This document shows positions 20,593 through 31,278 of a stretch of DNA of 64,000 nucleotides, piece after piece. The notes beneath the pieces are model-generated. The model was not told the origin of the DNA. It made no database searches and was given only the letters and a program-made list of their open reading frames with translations. This DNA is from Haliotis asinina (lineage: Eukaryota; Mollusca; Gastropoda; Lepetellida; Haliotidae): NCBI RefSeq assembly GCF_037392515.1, contig NC_090291.1:34352501-34416500 (forward strand). The letters are read 5' to 3'. Position 1 is the stretch's first letter. The number at the start of each line of letters is the position of its first letter. The position numbers were made by a program, and so were the translations under genes.

Positions 20593-21914
20593 ATGTCCAA
20601 GTTAGGAAAACATGGGCAAATAGTTCATTCTCAGGCAAGGGAGATAGCATACAATGTTATCATGTATATGGACAAAAATTGTGCAACCAAAGCAGATTAC
20701 CTTTCACAAAGTAGCCTTGCTACTGGACTCTCAACGGCAACTTTAAAGCGCATTAAGGCAGAAGGTGGTAGGAGTGCGAGTGGACCTACATTTATCAGTC
20801 CCACCAAGCTGCACAAACCCAAAACTTGCAGTTACAAACTTGAAGATTTCGACCGGTGTGCAGTCCATCAATTTGTACAAAGTTTATATGGCGTAAAAAA
20901 CAACTACCCACTCTGGATACGATGTATGATATGGCAAAGTGCCAGTTGAACTACAAGGGTTCTAAGGAAAGTTTTCGAAAAAATCTCAAAGACATGGGGT
21001 TTAGGTGGCGAAAAACGCAGTCAAACCGTAAACTTTTAATGGAACGTAAAGACATTGTTTCCAAGCGTTTGCAATACTTGCGTGCAATAAAGAAATACAG
21101 AGAAGAAAATCGAACACTCATCTTTATCGATGAAACATGGTTGCATGTACACCACATTGTCCCAAAGTGTTGGCAACTTGAGGGTGAAGTAATAAATGGG
21201 GTTCAACCTCCGTCTGGCACCGGAACTCGGCTTATTGTGGTCCATGCAGGGGGTTAAAACGGTTTTGTTCCAAATGCTTTGCTTGTTTTTGATTCCAAAC
21301 TCAAATCAGCAGACTATCATGACGAGATGAACTTTGATAATTTTTCCAAATGGCTCCAGGAAAAGTTGATCCCAAACCTTCCACTTCACTCTGTCATCGT
21401 TATGGATAATGCACCATATCATAGCAAGCAAGTGGACAAATGTCCGACAACCGCCAACAGAAAAGATGACATAAAAGCGTGGCTACAAAGGCACAATATC
21501 TCATTTGATGAGAAAATGCTTAAAGTCGAACTATTGTTTCTTGCAAAATCCAACAAATCGGGCCCTGTCTACAGAGAAGACACGATGTTGAAGCAACATG
21601 GTCATGATGTACTACGTCTCCCTCCATACCACGCAGAACTAAACCCGATTGAGTTAATTTGGGCAAAGGTGAAAGATCATGTCGCTTCACAAAACTTGCA
21701 GTTCACAAAAAGTTCCTTAAGAGTTGCCATAAACGAAAGGATGTATGCAATCGGTGCAAAAGAATGGTCGGAATGTTGTAAACATGTTAAAACAATTGAA
21801 GATGGTTACTGGCAACGCGAAATCGCAGTAGAAAGGGAAATTGACAGACTACTGATTGACTTAGGACTTGCGAGTGATTCAGACACCGAGACTGATTCAG
21901 AGAGTGATAATTAA
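20593..21914 (+). pseudogene. Transposase, IS630/Tc1/mariner superfamily, DD82E type
   Basis: N-terminal DNA-binding part from ATG 20593 (GKHGQIVHSQAREIAYNVI, STATLKRIKAEG), then MGFRWRKTQSNRKLL. Catalytic core: LIFIDETWLH (first Asp), VIVMDNAPYHS (second Asp), PPYHAELNPIELIWAKVK (Glu). I count 81 residues between second Asp and Glu, far from the 34-41 of Tc1 or mariner but matching the DD82E group described in molluscs and other invertebrates. Acidic C-terminus SDTETDSESDN. Two lesions: a frameshift in the region of the A-run near 20890-20900, and a single in-frame TAA at 21256-21258 in the stretch HAGG*NGFVPN. Otherwise open, so the copy is young or only recently dead. Confidence 0.88.
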
Positions 21915-22909
21915 AGCATAAATCAGTAAGTCCGCCTAATTTTCCAGCATTGATGTGTCTTGTATAATAACTGACACATACTACATCAGGTTTTTACTGT
22001 TCCCATACTTTGTCATAAAAAGCGTAATCTTTTGTGAGTTGTCTGTATTATATATTGTTTTAGTCACTGATAAATCTACTGAGTCTGGTACTGAGTAATC
22101 CCCAAACCGACAAATTTGTGTACAAAGATATTTCTCTCTGACTTATCAATGTCAAAAGGTATTTTCAGTTTTCTGTACACAATTTTGGTGACCATAATAA
22201 AAATATGACAGAAATATTGTTTGAATACTAACCATTTCTCTGGAACCGGTTATATAAATTTCCAAGAAAAGTATTCCCGGTCGATCACCAGCGGAATTAT
22301 GGACGAAAATCAGCTCGTACAGAGAAATAGGAACAAAATTATGGGATAAAAATATTTCCCCCTTGCTACTCTGATTCAGCCACCACCATTCAGTAACAGA
22401 TAACTTTTAACATATTAAAAAGTTAAATGAAACACAATTAACTATATGTAGTTATTATCTATTTAATATTTAGAAGACGAAAAGTCAACTTTACCCATTA
22501 AAACAACACCGCATATTCCTTCGAATGATAAGACTGCAATTTCAGGCATAAGATACTGATATTCCACGGTAACCTTTAGTTAAGACGAAGGCAAAGGGGC
22601 ATTGACAAGCATTTTAGATATTCAACAATTTTGTTAAAAAAAACCCCCAGGAAAATGTCATTTGCTTCGTGAAATGGATCGGTGGTCCTAAACATATTTG
22701 CTCAGTATATTGTGCTGATTCAATTCGTTGGTACCTGTTCCCAAATCGAGTGTGCTATAACAATTCATGGGGGCACGGGGACAATGAACTTCTCGATATT
22801 TATCAGACAACTTGTCTCCCTGTTGTTTCAAGTGGATCGTTCTGTGGGGCGTTCCCAAGTATGCAAATTGGGGTCATTTTTCAGGTTGTGGATCATCTTA
22901 TATGCGTTT
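21915..22909. other. Non-coding 3' part of the DD82E element
   Basis: AT-rich, no open frame with recognisable motifs. It has no match in the two shorter derivatives, so it may be element sequence lost in them or an insertion. Confidence 0.5.
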
Positions 22910-23474
22910 ACCAGTAGAAGGTCGCGTCGAGTAACCTTTGAGTGACCCATGGCCGTCTAATCAAACGTGAGACGGTTAAATAGACTTAACCAATCAGACA
23001 ACGGCTACTATTTAGGGATCGGAGGGACTTTCAAAATATTCAGGTCACTGACACAGATCTCTCCACAAACAAAAATCAGCATATAACACAGTTATTTGAC
23101 CTGCAGTATATACGCTTTGAGGTTTCTGTTGACATGGTTACCATTAGCTAATATTTCCGTAAGATGATATCCTTGAATATTGCCAAAAACACTATTTTCA
23201 GCGACTGGTTACTCACTGCTGTCACGGTTGTAGTACGCCCTGTGTATCACTCGGAAGCGAGCGTACGCTAAATAGCATTCAGAATCGTTCGGGTACGAAC
23301 TTTTTCGAGATAAAGAGTTCCAAAGGTATGTGCGAATGTCCATTTTCACGATTTGGTAAGCTGTGTTCTGATTGGTCAATCTCAAAGGTTACCTGACACG
23401 ACCTCCCATAAGGTTTTATGAGACTCAGTAGTGGATTTTAACGAAAAGTACAGAGGATAAGTTTACTTAGACTG

Positions 23475-23774
23475 TATTGTGATGTTGACAACCAAGTGAT
23501 TCTACCACTGCACGCCACACTGCTTACAGTATTAACTGCCTATGTTGCGGTGCAGGAAATGTAGACTTAGTCTCAACCAAAACAAGAAATATTTTAATTA
23601 CCTTATCTTTTTTTTCAATTTTGAGGTTTTCATACATATCTATTACAGATTAACTATCGATGACTGGTGATAAGTCATATTAGTGGTATACGTGGATCTG
23701 ATAAACAAAGTGTGTTTAAAAATATGTGTTTGTGTTATAGTAGGCGGTACTACAGGGGGCAAAGAGAGCCTTTT
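23475..23774. other. No gene recognised
   Basis: Flank between the DD82E element and a SINE; contains agacttagtctcaac at 23564, reminiscent of the DD82E terminus. Confidence 0.4.
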
Positions 23775-24050
23775 GAGTGAGTGAGTGAGTTTAGTTTTAC
23801 GCCACACTCTGCAATATCCCAGCCATAGGGCGGCGGTCTGCAAACAATCGAGTCAGGACCAGACAATCCACCGATCAACAACATGAGCATCGATCTGCAC
23901 AATTAGGAACCGATGACATGTGTCAACCAAGTCAGCGAGTCTGACCACCCGATCCTGTTAGTCGTCAGTCTTACGACAAGCATAGTCACTTTTTATGGCA
24001 AGCATGGGTTGCTGAAGGTCTATTCTACCATCGGGACCTCCACGGGTCGC
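23775..24050 (-). mobile_element. SINE type L, long copy
   Basis: gtgagtgagtttagttttac gcc at one end, then cagacaatccaccgatcaac, catgacatgtgtcaaccaag, ttttatggcaagcatgggtt and cgggacctccacgggtc. Confidence 0.88.
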
Positions 24051-24214
24051 CTTTTGAGAAAGATGGGTGCAAACCTTATTTTCATGAGAGTTCCAACGGT
24101 CATTTAGTCACTTTTCAGAACAAAATCACCAGCACAGATAAGTACAACCCCACCTTGATCCTCCCATTTACTGTGTGAGATATCCTTCATTGTCCTTGTT
24201 TACTTGCCACAGTC

Positions 24215-24275
24215 TTCGTGGGCGAGTGGATTAGGCGTTCGCAGAGTGTAGGGTTCGTCACTGGTTCGACCCCGT
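24215..24275 (+). other. tRNA-like SINE head fragment (tentative)
   Basis: gtgggcgagtggattaggcg resembles box A and actggttcgaccccgtgc resembles box B. There is no cloverleaf I can fold with confidence, so not called as a tRNA gene. Confidence 0.35.
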
Positions 24276-24470
24276 GCCCGTCATGCAGAACGGCGTCAAA
24301 TTATGGTACTTGTTTATGCCCTGCCTGGCGCTCAGCAAATGTTTATAAGATAAGGAATGGTCGTAATAATGTGCTTTAGTTTGTTGTCCGTGTTAACCTG
24401 CGGCATTGTATACATCTGCCGTACTGTAACACGGCAATGGTTCGTACGAGTATTCGAATACTCGGGCACC

Positions 24471-24532
24471 CACCCACGCACGCACGCACGCACGCTCGCT
24501 CGCTCGCTCGCTCGCAAATACACACACACAAC
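24471..24532. repeat. Compound microsatellite (ACGC)n(TCGC)n(AC)n
   Basis: cacgcacgcacgc, then tcgctcgctcgctcgctcgc, then acacacacac. Confidence 0.9.
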
Positions 24533-24573
24533 TAATCTTAAACCGGACTTTTAAGTCCACCTGATAAACACCA

Positions 24574-24640
24574 GCCGTATCTTTCCTTTTTTATACTCAT
24601 ACGACGGTACCGTTTCCACATCCCTTTTATCACGGGGTAA
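24574..24640 (+). repeat. Dispersed repeat R, left piece (split by the LINE)
   Basis: gtatctttccttttttatac through catacgacggtaccgtttcc matches the start of the second R copy at 32847. It continues at 30197 after the LINE insertion. Confidence 0.85.
24628..24640. repeat. 13-bp target-site duplication of LINE, left copy
   Basis: tatcacggggtaa, identical to 30197-30209. Confidence 0.9.
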
Positions 24641-24734
24641 GGTAAGGTAAGGTAGGTAAGGTTTTAGGGCGACCTTGGGCCTTAAAAGACCTATATGCGC
24701 CCAACACTTAACAAACAGTTACATTCTTGTCCAG

Positions 24735-27700
24735 TTAAATTACGTCGTACTTATCCGTTTTGACGAGGAAGTCTAATACAGCTCTCTGTACGCAACCATA
24801 CATTAAATTATCGCCAAGTATTGCGTTCAGCGTAAAAATAGTTTTGGTTTTATTCAGCACAATGTCTCTAAGAGCCTTGCGTGGGTTTTCATGAGCTGGA
24901 CATTCAATGAGGTAGTGCTGAACTGTTTCTGGGCAGTGTAAGTTACAGCTTTCACATATAGGAGAGATGTCTTTATCTAAAATGCTTTTATATGCCTTTA
25001 ATCCACAGTGTCCTAGCCTGAGGCGAGTTAAAACAACTTCATCTCTGCGGCAACGCCTACGGATTTTAAAATGTTTGTTTACTGCAGGACAAATCGAGTA
25101 CATGTGTCTACCTGTAGTTTCACTGTCCCATGTATTTCGCCAAGAGGCATTTAATGACGATGAAATGACAAACCAGTAATCTCTTGAAATGGGCTTAATT
25201 GATAGAATATCTGGCTGTGGTCTGTTGCAAGCCATCTTAGCAAGTGTGTCGACTACTTCGTTCCCAGCTATACCTACATGTGCAGGGATCCAAACAATAT
25301 CACAGCTGATGTACATGGAGTTTAGAACAGTATCAAGATACAAGATGTCGTATATAATGTCACTGCGTGGACCTTGGACACCTGATTGAATTGCTTGTAT
25401 AGCTGATAACGAATCAGTAAGAATTATTGCTTCGTGCTCGTTATCTTTTACCCATTTTAAAGCTTGAAGTATAGCTGTCAATTCTGCTGCAAACACAGAC
25501 AGATGATCAGTCAATCTAAATCTTTTAGATAAACCAAGATCAGGAATATAAAAGGCCCCACCAACATGACCGGTTCTGGGATCTTTTGAAGCATCAGTGT
25601 AAATATGAGTAAAATTACTATATTTGTTGTGGATGTAGTCTTGGGTTAGGATTTTAACAACACATGGTGACATTTGTTTGTTTACAAGCCCCGATAAATC
25701 ATAAGAAATCGAAGGTTGTGTTAAAGTCCATGGAACCGTTTTAGGTAGAGATTGCGCAGCATTCAGCTGAAGATTGTTCAACTCGTACTGTGATGCAAAT
25801 TGTTGAACGAGTAATCCAAATGGTGGTTTTCCATGATTCCAATCACACATGACATATTCCACACAATCACACAAAATATCAGTTGCTGGTTGATACCTAG
25901 ATGACGCTTTTAAAGATAAATAGTACTTAAGGGCCACTTTAAGACGATGGTATTGCAAAGGAGGTTCTGAGCATTCCACCTGCAAGGCAGAAACTGGTGT
26001 AGTAGGAAAGGCACCAGTGCATATCCGAAGAGCTTTAGCTTGAACACGATCAAGTTTAACCAAATGACATTTTGCAGCATTCATGAAAACTTGACAACCG
26101 TATTCTAATCTAGACAAAATGAGTGCTTTGTACAAAAGAAGCAAGGACGATTTATCAGCACCCCACTTTGTGGAAGACACGCTCTTCAGTAAATTGAGAG
26201 CTTTAGTGCATTTTGATGAAATGTAATCGATGTGGCTGGACCATGTGAGTTTTTGATCAAAGATTACACCCAAGAATTTAAATTCTGAAACAAATTTTAT
26301 GTCCTGACCACCAATGTGTAGCTTCAGATTTGGGGGAAGTTTACGTCTTGTGAAGAACATAGCAACTGATTTAGAAGTGGATACCTTGAACCCCCACTTT
26401 GAACACCAAAGATCGATAGAATTTAGAGCCAATTGAATAGATTTGTGAACAAACTCAATGTTTCCAAAACGTCTCCAACAAGCACCATCATCTGCAAATT
26501 GTGATGCGTCAATATTTAACGGAAGTTCAGAAAAGAAATCATTGATCATGATATTAAAGAGCAAAGGGCTTATAACACTGCCCTGTGGAGTGCCATTTAC
26601 AATAATTCGCACGTCAGACACGTGTTGCCCAATACGAACTTGTATGGTTCGATCAGTTAGGAAGGACTTTATCCACTGTAGCATACGCCCCTTTACCCCT
26701 AAACTTTGCAGTTTAAATAAAAGGCCATTTCTCCATAACATATCATACGCCTTTTCAATGTCTAAAAGTACACACAGCATATACTCTTGGTTTCCTAATG
26801 CTTTCTGCGCTTCATTTTGTAGTCGAACTAGGTGATCTGTGCATGAACGAGTTTTCCTAAACCCACACTGTAGCCTCGCTAATAATTCATTTGATTCTAA
26901 GTAGAAACTCAGACGATTTGTGACCATCCTTTCCATGATTTTACACAAATTAGACGTTAAGGCTATTGGTCTGTATGAAACAGGGCGAGATGGATCTTTA
27001 CCAGGTTTAGGAACAGGGATAACAACAGCATGTCTCCAGCTCCTGGGTAACTTTCCAGATATCCAGCTTTGATTTATGATATTTAGTATGACTTCTAAAG
27101 ATGAATCGGGCATATGTTTAAAGTGTTCGTAGCACAATTCATCCGCACCAGGAGATGTATTCTTACCTTTTGATATTGCAGATTTTAATTCTCCCAGATG
27201 GAAGTATAAATCATATTCAGGAAAAGGTTGTAATAAAGAAACTGAAATTTTAGGGATAATCTCATTCTCTAAATATGTGACTTCCTTTTTAAATTGAGTA
27301 GAAAAGTTTTCATAGCTGCTAACAGCCTCAAACTGATCTGCTAAAAGATTGGCTTTCTCTTCACGGGAAATAGCACTTTGATCCAAAACAGGAATAGCGG
27401 ATCTATTGTGGTTCCCACTAATCCTTTTTACTTTGGCCCAAATAGAAGACAAGGAAGTATGCCTGTTTATTGTAGATATATAGGAACGCCAACTGTTGCG
27501 TTTTAAAGAGCGTACAAGACGCTGGAATTCAGCCCGTTTTTTGCGAAAGTCTTCTAAATCAACCGGTAAGGATGTCCTGCGAAGTCGGTTATAGGCCTTT
27601 TGTCGAGCTTTATCAGCTTTGTCACAATCCTTATTCCACCAATACTGAGTATTTCGAGTATTTGGCTTTCCAGAAGTTTTCCCAATAGCTCTTTCTGAGA

Positions 27701-28559
27701 TTTTAGTCAAAGAGAAAGTTAGATTGTAATTTGACCTTTCAATGTCGTCTGTAAGCAAATCACACGTTATTTCATTTGAACAATGTTCAACAAATTCATG
27801 CCAATCTGCAGATTTAAATCTCCATCTAGAAATTCCTAGTCCAGGTGTTCGAAGAGGTTTAAATGATATTTCAGTGAAAACTGGAAAATGATCACTCCCC
27901 AGACTGTCATTTTGATAAACACCCCACTGACATTTGTGTGATAATATAGGCGAAACAAGGGTAAGATCCAATGCTGAGAAAGTAAAGTTACTAGTATTTA
28001 TACGGGTCATTTCGCCAGAGTTTAGCACTATCAAACCTGTGTCATCCAAAAGATTTTCTACAACTTGACCAGCATGATTTGTATGCCTGCTTCCCCACAG
28101 TACATTGTGACTATTAAAATCACCACATATCAAAACTGGCGTAGCTACAGAATTTGTCAGCATTTTATAATCATCTACAGATGGCGTACCATTGCTGTAT
28201 ATATTAACAATGGTTAGGAATTGCTTCTCTTCTGAGACAATTTCCACAGCATTTGCCTCAAAATTAAGTTTCGGCAAGGTATGGCTATTATATGTTAAAT
28301 CCGATTTAACAAAAATAGCACAACCGCCACGTTTGGGATTTCTAGTCTTAGGGTCATATTCAATGCGGTCTTTTCGCATGCAAACATAGCCATTAATTTT
28401 GAACTGACACTCAGGCCAGAGAAAGGTTTCTTGAATGCATAGTACATCCGGTTTGAATTCTAGTTTTCCAAGAAACGTTTTAAGATGAGGACCGTGTGCT
28501 ACTAAACTCTGTGCATTCCACTGCAGAATAGTTAATAGTAAGATGGCGCTATCCATCAT
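24735..28559 (-). CDS. LINE ORF2: APE endonuclease, reverse transcriptase, RNase H
   Basis: 1274 residues. Endonuclease 1-230: LQWNAQSL, CIQETFLW (Glu44), LICGDFNSHN (Asp147), GSDHFPVF (Asp223-His224). Reverse transcriptase about 500-790: YRPIALTSNLCKIMERM, GFRKTRSCTDHL, LLDIEKAYD (Asp600), GTPQGSVISPLLFNIM, and FADD with Asp690-691. RNase H about 985-1110: IYTDASKD (Asp989), AAELTAI (Glu1026), ILTDSLSAI (Asp1049), IPAHVGIAGNEVVDTLA. C-terminal zinc region CESCNLHCPETVQHYLIECP. All catalytic residues expected for target-primed reverse transcription are present. Translation probably restarts at the ATGA overlap with ORF1. Confidence 0.93.
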   Translation of the reverse strand: MMDSAILLLTILQWNAQSLVAHGPHLKTFLGKLEFKPDVLCIQETFLWPECQFKINGYVCMRKDRIEYDPKTRNPKRGGCAIFVKSDLTYNSHTLPKLNFEANAVEIVSEEKQFLTIVNIYSNGTPSVDDYKMLTNSVATPVLICGDFNSHNVLWGSRHTNHAGQVVENLLDDTGLIVLNSGEMTRINTSNFTFSALDLTLVSPILSHKCQWGVYQNDSLGSDHFPVFTEISFKPLRTPGLGISRWRFKSADWHEFVEHCSNEITCDLLTDDIERSNYNLTFSLTKISERAIGKTSGKPNTRNTQYWWNKDCDKADKARQKAYNRLRRTSLPVDLEDFRKKRAEFQRLVRSLKRNSWRSYISTINRHTSLSSIWAKVKRISGNHNRSAIPVLDQSAISREEKANLLADQFEAVSSYENFSTQFKKEVTYLENEIIPKISVSLLQPFPEYDLYFHLGELKSAISKGKNTSPGADELCYEHFKHMPDSSLEVILNIINQSWISGKLPRSWRHAVVIPVPKPGKDPSRPVSYRPIALTSNLCKIMERMVTNRLSFYLESNELLARLQCGFRKTRSCTDHLVRLQNEAQKALGNQEYMLCVLLDIEKAYDMLWRNGLLFKLQSLGVKGRMLQWIKSFLTDRTIQVRIGQHVSDVRIIVNGTPQGSVISPLLFNIMINDFFSELPLNIDASQFADDGACWRRFGNIEFVHKSIQLALNSIDLWCSKWGFKVSTSKSVAMFFTRRKLPPNLKLHIGGQDIKFVSEFKFLGVIFDQKLTWSSHIDYISSKCTKALNLLKSVSSTKWGADKSSLLLLYKALILSRLEYGCQVFMNAAKCHLVKLDRVQAKALRICTGAFPTTPVSALQVECSEPPLQYHRLKVALKYYLSLKASSRYQPATDILCDCVEYVMCDWNHGKPPFGLLVQQFASQYELNNLQLNAAQSLPKTVPWTLTQPSISYDLSGLVNKQMSPCVVKILTQDYIHNKYSNFTHIYTDASKDPRTGHVGGAFYIPDLGLSKRFRLTDHLSVFAAELTAILQALKWVKDNEHEAIILTDSLSAIQAIQSGVQGPRSDIIYDILYLDTVLNSMYISCDIVWIPAHVGIAGNEVVDTLAKMACNRPQPDILSIKPISRDYWFVISSSLNASWRNTWDSETTGRHMYSICPAVNKHFKIRRRCRRDEVVLTRLRLGHCGLKAYKSILDKDISPICESCNLHCPETVQHYLIECPAHENPRKALRDIVLNKTKTIFTLNAILGDNLMYGCVQRAVLDFLVKTDKYDVI

Positions 28560-29944
28560 GATTTATCAGTGGAAAAAGAACGGAAGATATCTTGAGATAT
28601 GTCAATGTGGAGATGAGACTTTGCAGCGGACATAATTCGATATATTTGGTCATCACGGTTTGTAGCACCAAAGCTGACTGTGATAACCTCTAGCAGGAAT
28701 GCAACAAGATTTTCAGTTGAATATTCAGCTCGGGATGTGCTGCGGTCGCCAGATAGATGTGTAGACTGCAAATGATCCAACGACCTATCACCATTGATAG
28801 AACACTGACAGGAGCATTTATTTGCTCTGTTCGAACCCTGAGTGACCTTCACTGAAGGTAGACTTGTTGCAACTTGCTGAGAAGATGAAACAACTGGCTG
28901 TTTATTAGGACGACGTTTGACAACATTTGCAAATGACACAGGCATAGTAGTGTTGTTCTCTTTGACCATTTGTACAGCTTCTTTATAAGAAACTTTGTTC
29001 TCAACTTTTACACGTTGGATTTCAACCGCTTCCTTGTATTTACTACAACCTCTATAGGCAGCGCTGTGTTTTCCTCCGCAATTTGAACATTTCAAGGTAT
29101 CTTTAGAGGGACAGGCATCATAGGCATGATCCCCACTGCAACGAGCACAAACCTGAACTGTACTTTTACAATTGGTCGATGTATGGCCGAAACGCTGGCA
29201 TTTATAACACCTGAGGGCTGGTGGGACATATGCTCTTACCTTGAAGGACTGATAGTACATGTATACATGCTCAGGGAGTGTAGTACTTGCAAAAGTTAAC
29301 AGAACTGATAATGTCTGCTCTTTTTCCTTACCTCTGGTCAAACGTTTAGCATCAGTAACTTTAAAGGGTTTCAGCTGCTCAACTATTTCATCTTCAGAAA
29401 TATCCAGATCGATATTGTAAATGACACCTTTTGTTTCTCGCAGACTTTTGGGGACATAAGCTTTGATCTGTTTACCACAAATTCTCGTTAAAGAGAGAGC
29501 CATTTTGGACTGATCAGCCGATCTGCAGTGTAACACAATGTCACCCTTATCCAACCTCTTCAGGCTATGGATATCACCAACATGTTTTTGAATGTCCTTA
29601 GCTAGTGCAACGGGACTGACGGATTTCAAACTGACACTAGGGTCAACCGAGGAAAAAATAACAATGGGTTTCAAATTATGTTCATTAAAACTACATTTTG
29701 TCTGAACATCGTCATCATGTTTTCGTTTCGGACGTTTAGCCAACATAGCATTATATTTCTCAGCGAATTCAGCATGAGTGGAAGTTTCCTCAAAATCATC
29801 AGGAGCCGACCAGTCGGCTGTAAATTCCCCATCAGAATCTGAATTCATCGTCCTATCTGCGAAACAAACGCTATCACTGTTGTCGACAATCCTAATCCTC
29901 GAAGTAGGGTCTGCACGAGCCAAACGTGCCACACGCACGCACAA
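28556..29944 (-). CDS. LINE ORF1, zinc-knuckle nucleic-acid-binding protein
   Basis: 462 codons from the first Met. Met33 (ATG at 29848, MNSDSDGEFTADW) is an equally plausible start, because the residues before it are Arg-rich and unlike the rest. ORF1 proteins coat LINE RNA and form the ribonucleoprotein. Seen: an RRM-like middle region (about 100-240), then three cysteine knuckles near 245-310: CYKCQRFGHTSTNC, CARCSGDHAYDAC, CSNCGGKHSAAYRGC. The TGA stop overlaps the ATG of ORF2 in the tetranucleotide ATGA (28556-28559). Confidence 0.88.
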   Translation of the reverse strand: MCVRVARLARADPTSRIRIVDNSDSVCFADRTMNSDSDGEFTADWSAPDDFEETSTHAEFAEKYNAMLAKRPKRKHDDDVQTKCSFNEHNLKPIVIFSSVDPSVSLKSVSPVALAKDIQKHVGDIHSLKRLDKGDIVLHCRSADQSKMALSLTRICGKQIKAYVPKSLRETKGVIYNIDLDISEDEIVEQLKPFKVTDAKRLTRGKEKEQTLSVLLTFASTTLPEHVYMYYQSFKVRAYVPPALRCYKCQRFGHTSTNCKSTVQVCARCSGDHAYDACPSKDTLKCSNCGGKHSAAYRGCSKYKEAVEIQRVKVENKVSYKEAVQMVKENNTTMPVSFANVVKRRPNKQPVVSSSQQVATSLPSVKVTQGSNRANKCSCQCSINGDRSLDHLQSTHLSGDRSTSRAEYSTENLVAFLLEVITVSFGATNRDDQIYRIMSAAKSHLHIDISQDIFRSFSTDKS

Positions 29945-30196
29945 AGCCGAGCGTGCTCAGCCAACCGAAACACGAAAGTGAGGTTCACGAGCACAAACTT
30001 ACAACTAAAGGCAGTTACAAAATATAATTACTAAATTAATTACCAAAGCAAGTTTCACCAACTATGCTTATGGTATAGTTCAAAGAACACCCCCAACTAA
30101 CCACTGTAAATCTCAGCGAGAACAATCCACACAAGACCACTGACCCAGAGAGCGAGATAAACACGTCTGTCTTCGTCAGCAGACCAAGCAAAACTC

Positions 30197-30209
30197 TATC
30201 ACGGGGTAA
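30197..30209. repeat. 13-bp target-site duplication of LINE, right copy
   Basis: tatcacggggtaa, identical to 24628-24640. Confidence 0.9.
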
Positions 30210-31278
30210 CTGTCATTGCCCACTTACCTCCCCTCAAAGCCGATGTGGGTGTTCAGCGCATCATCGAGATATTTCATGAAGCGAAAGTAAAAGTATATTT
30301 CAGAAACACTGACGCTTATATTTGGGTCAAAGCGTCAATCGCACAGTCAGGAGAACCAAACGCAGTGTTACAGACCGCTGTTGTACTGACATGTAGACTC
30401 CTTCGCAGGTAGGACATGTTTAGTCAATGTTGTAATAAGTAAGGCATGTGGATTCCATGTTTGTCCAGGTGGGAAGTGTGTTCAATGTACATTGGTTCTG
30501 ACCACACCTTACTCAACACAATCCGCTTAGTTCCGGGTTATGCTGCACTGCTGCACTGCTGCACTGCTGCACTGCACATAGCTCAGCAGACCATTCTCAT
30601 GTTCCACACAGGAAGGGCATGTTGCTCTATCTGTTTCCTGGCTATACGCTGTTGTCGCTTGTCGTCAACAAAGTGGTCGCAGAGCATGGGTGGATACAGA
30701 ATTTTGAGAAGAGGGTTGGGGTGGTGTGTCCACCCTTGAGAAAGGGGTATATGCACACGTCATTTTCACCCGTTTTCACGAGTGTTTCAATGATCATTTA
30801 ATAATAATAAAAGGAGGGTGGGGTTGGGGTAGGGGGTGCGCACCCAACTCTTGATCGCCTATATGTATGCGGAGAGGGTAGGCAGCACAGAATGGAAGTG
30901 AAACAGTTTTATGTAGAGCTCTGTCCCTGCAAACTGACGTGGACTAACTGGTCCATTATTTTAGTCCTAAAAACGATTGTGCCTAATGCCAGAGGCGGGT
31001 CCACACTGTGCGTGCGTGCAGTCAACCATTATGTGTTTTAGTACACTTGCTTATAAAACTTGATACCCATTTAAATACACTTTGACAGTGTGCGTTAGTA
31101 GCGTAAACATATATGTTTGTTTTGTTTATTTTGTAACTAGAAATACAGCCACGTGTGTTAACATGACACATGATCATGTTGGTCTTTTTCACGTGGCTTT
31201 GTGTCCACAACTCATCTTTTTCAAAGTCTATGTTCTGACGCCTTTACATGTCAACGCAGGGGAGGTTACTCTGTTTTG
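30197..31278 (+). repeat. Dispersed repeat R, right piece
   Basis: Continues the R copy begun at 24574: cttacctcccctcaaa, aagtatatttcagaaacact, gtcaggagaaccaaacgcag, ggattccatgtttgtccagg, ending caacgcaggggaggttactc. Relative to the second copy (32847-33727) it carries about 270 extra bp at roughly 30940-31205. No coding signal; a possible retroelement or DNA-element fragment of unknown family. Confidence 0.8.

Larger units (their letters stand above)
20275..23474 (+). mobile_element. DD82E-type (Sailor-like) Tc1/mariner-superfamily transposon, near full length
   Basis: The left end cagtctgagtaaacttagtc and the reverse complement of the right end, cagtctaagtaaacttatcc, match and continue to align for about 65 bp (…ccactactgagtct…aaaacct). 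The right flank is TA; the left flank is not, so the target duplication is no longer perfect. The element carries one transposase (20593-21914) and a long non-coding 3' part whose segments recur in two derivatives at 32565-32846 and 57466-57988. 3.2 kb is long for a Tc1/mariner element. Confidence 0.85.
24641..30196 (-). mobile_element. Full-length two-ORF LINE (I group, probably Nimb-like), apparently intact
   Basis: 5556 bp between two identical 13-bp target duplications. Minus strand order: 5' UTR (30196 to about 29945), ORF1, ORF2, short 3' UTR, and a 3' tail of ggtaa/ggtaagg repeats at 24641-24661, the simple-repeat tail common in this group. Both frames are open with all catalytic motifs. 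No truncation, no visible stop. Clade name Nimb is inference from architecture (three CCHC knuckles in ORF1; EN-RT-RNase H in ORF2) and mollusc context. Confidence 0.9.
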
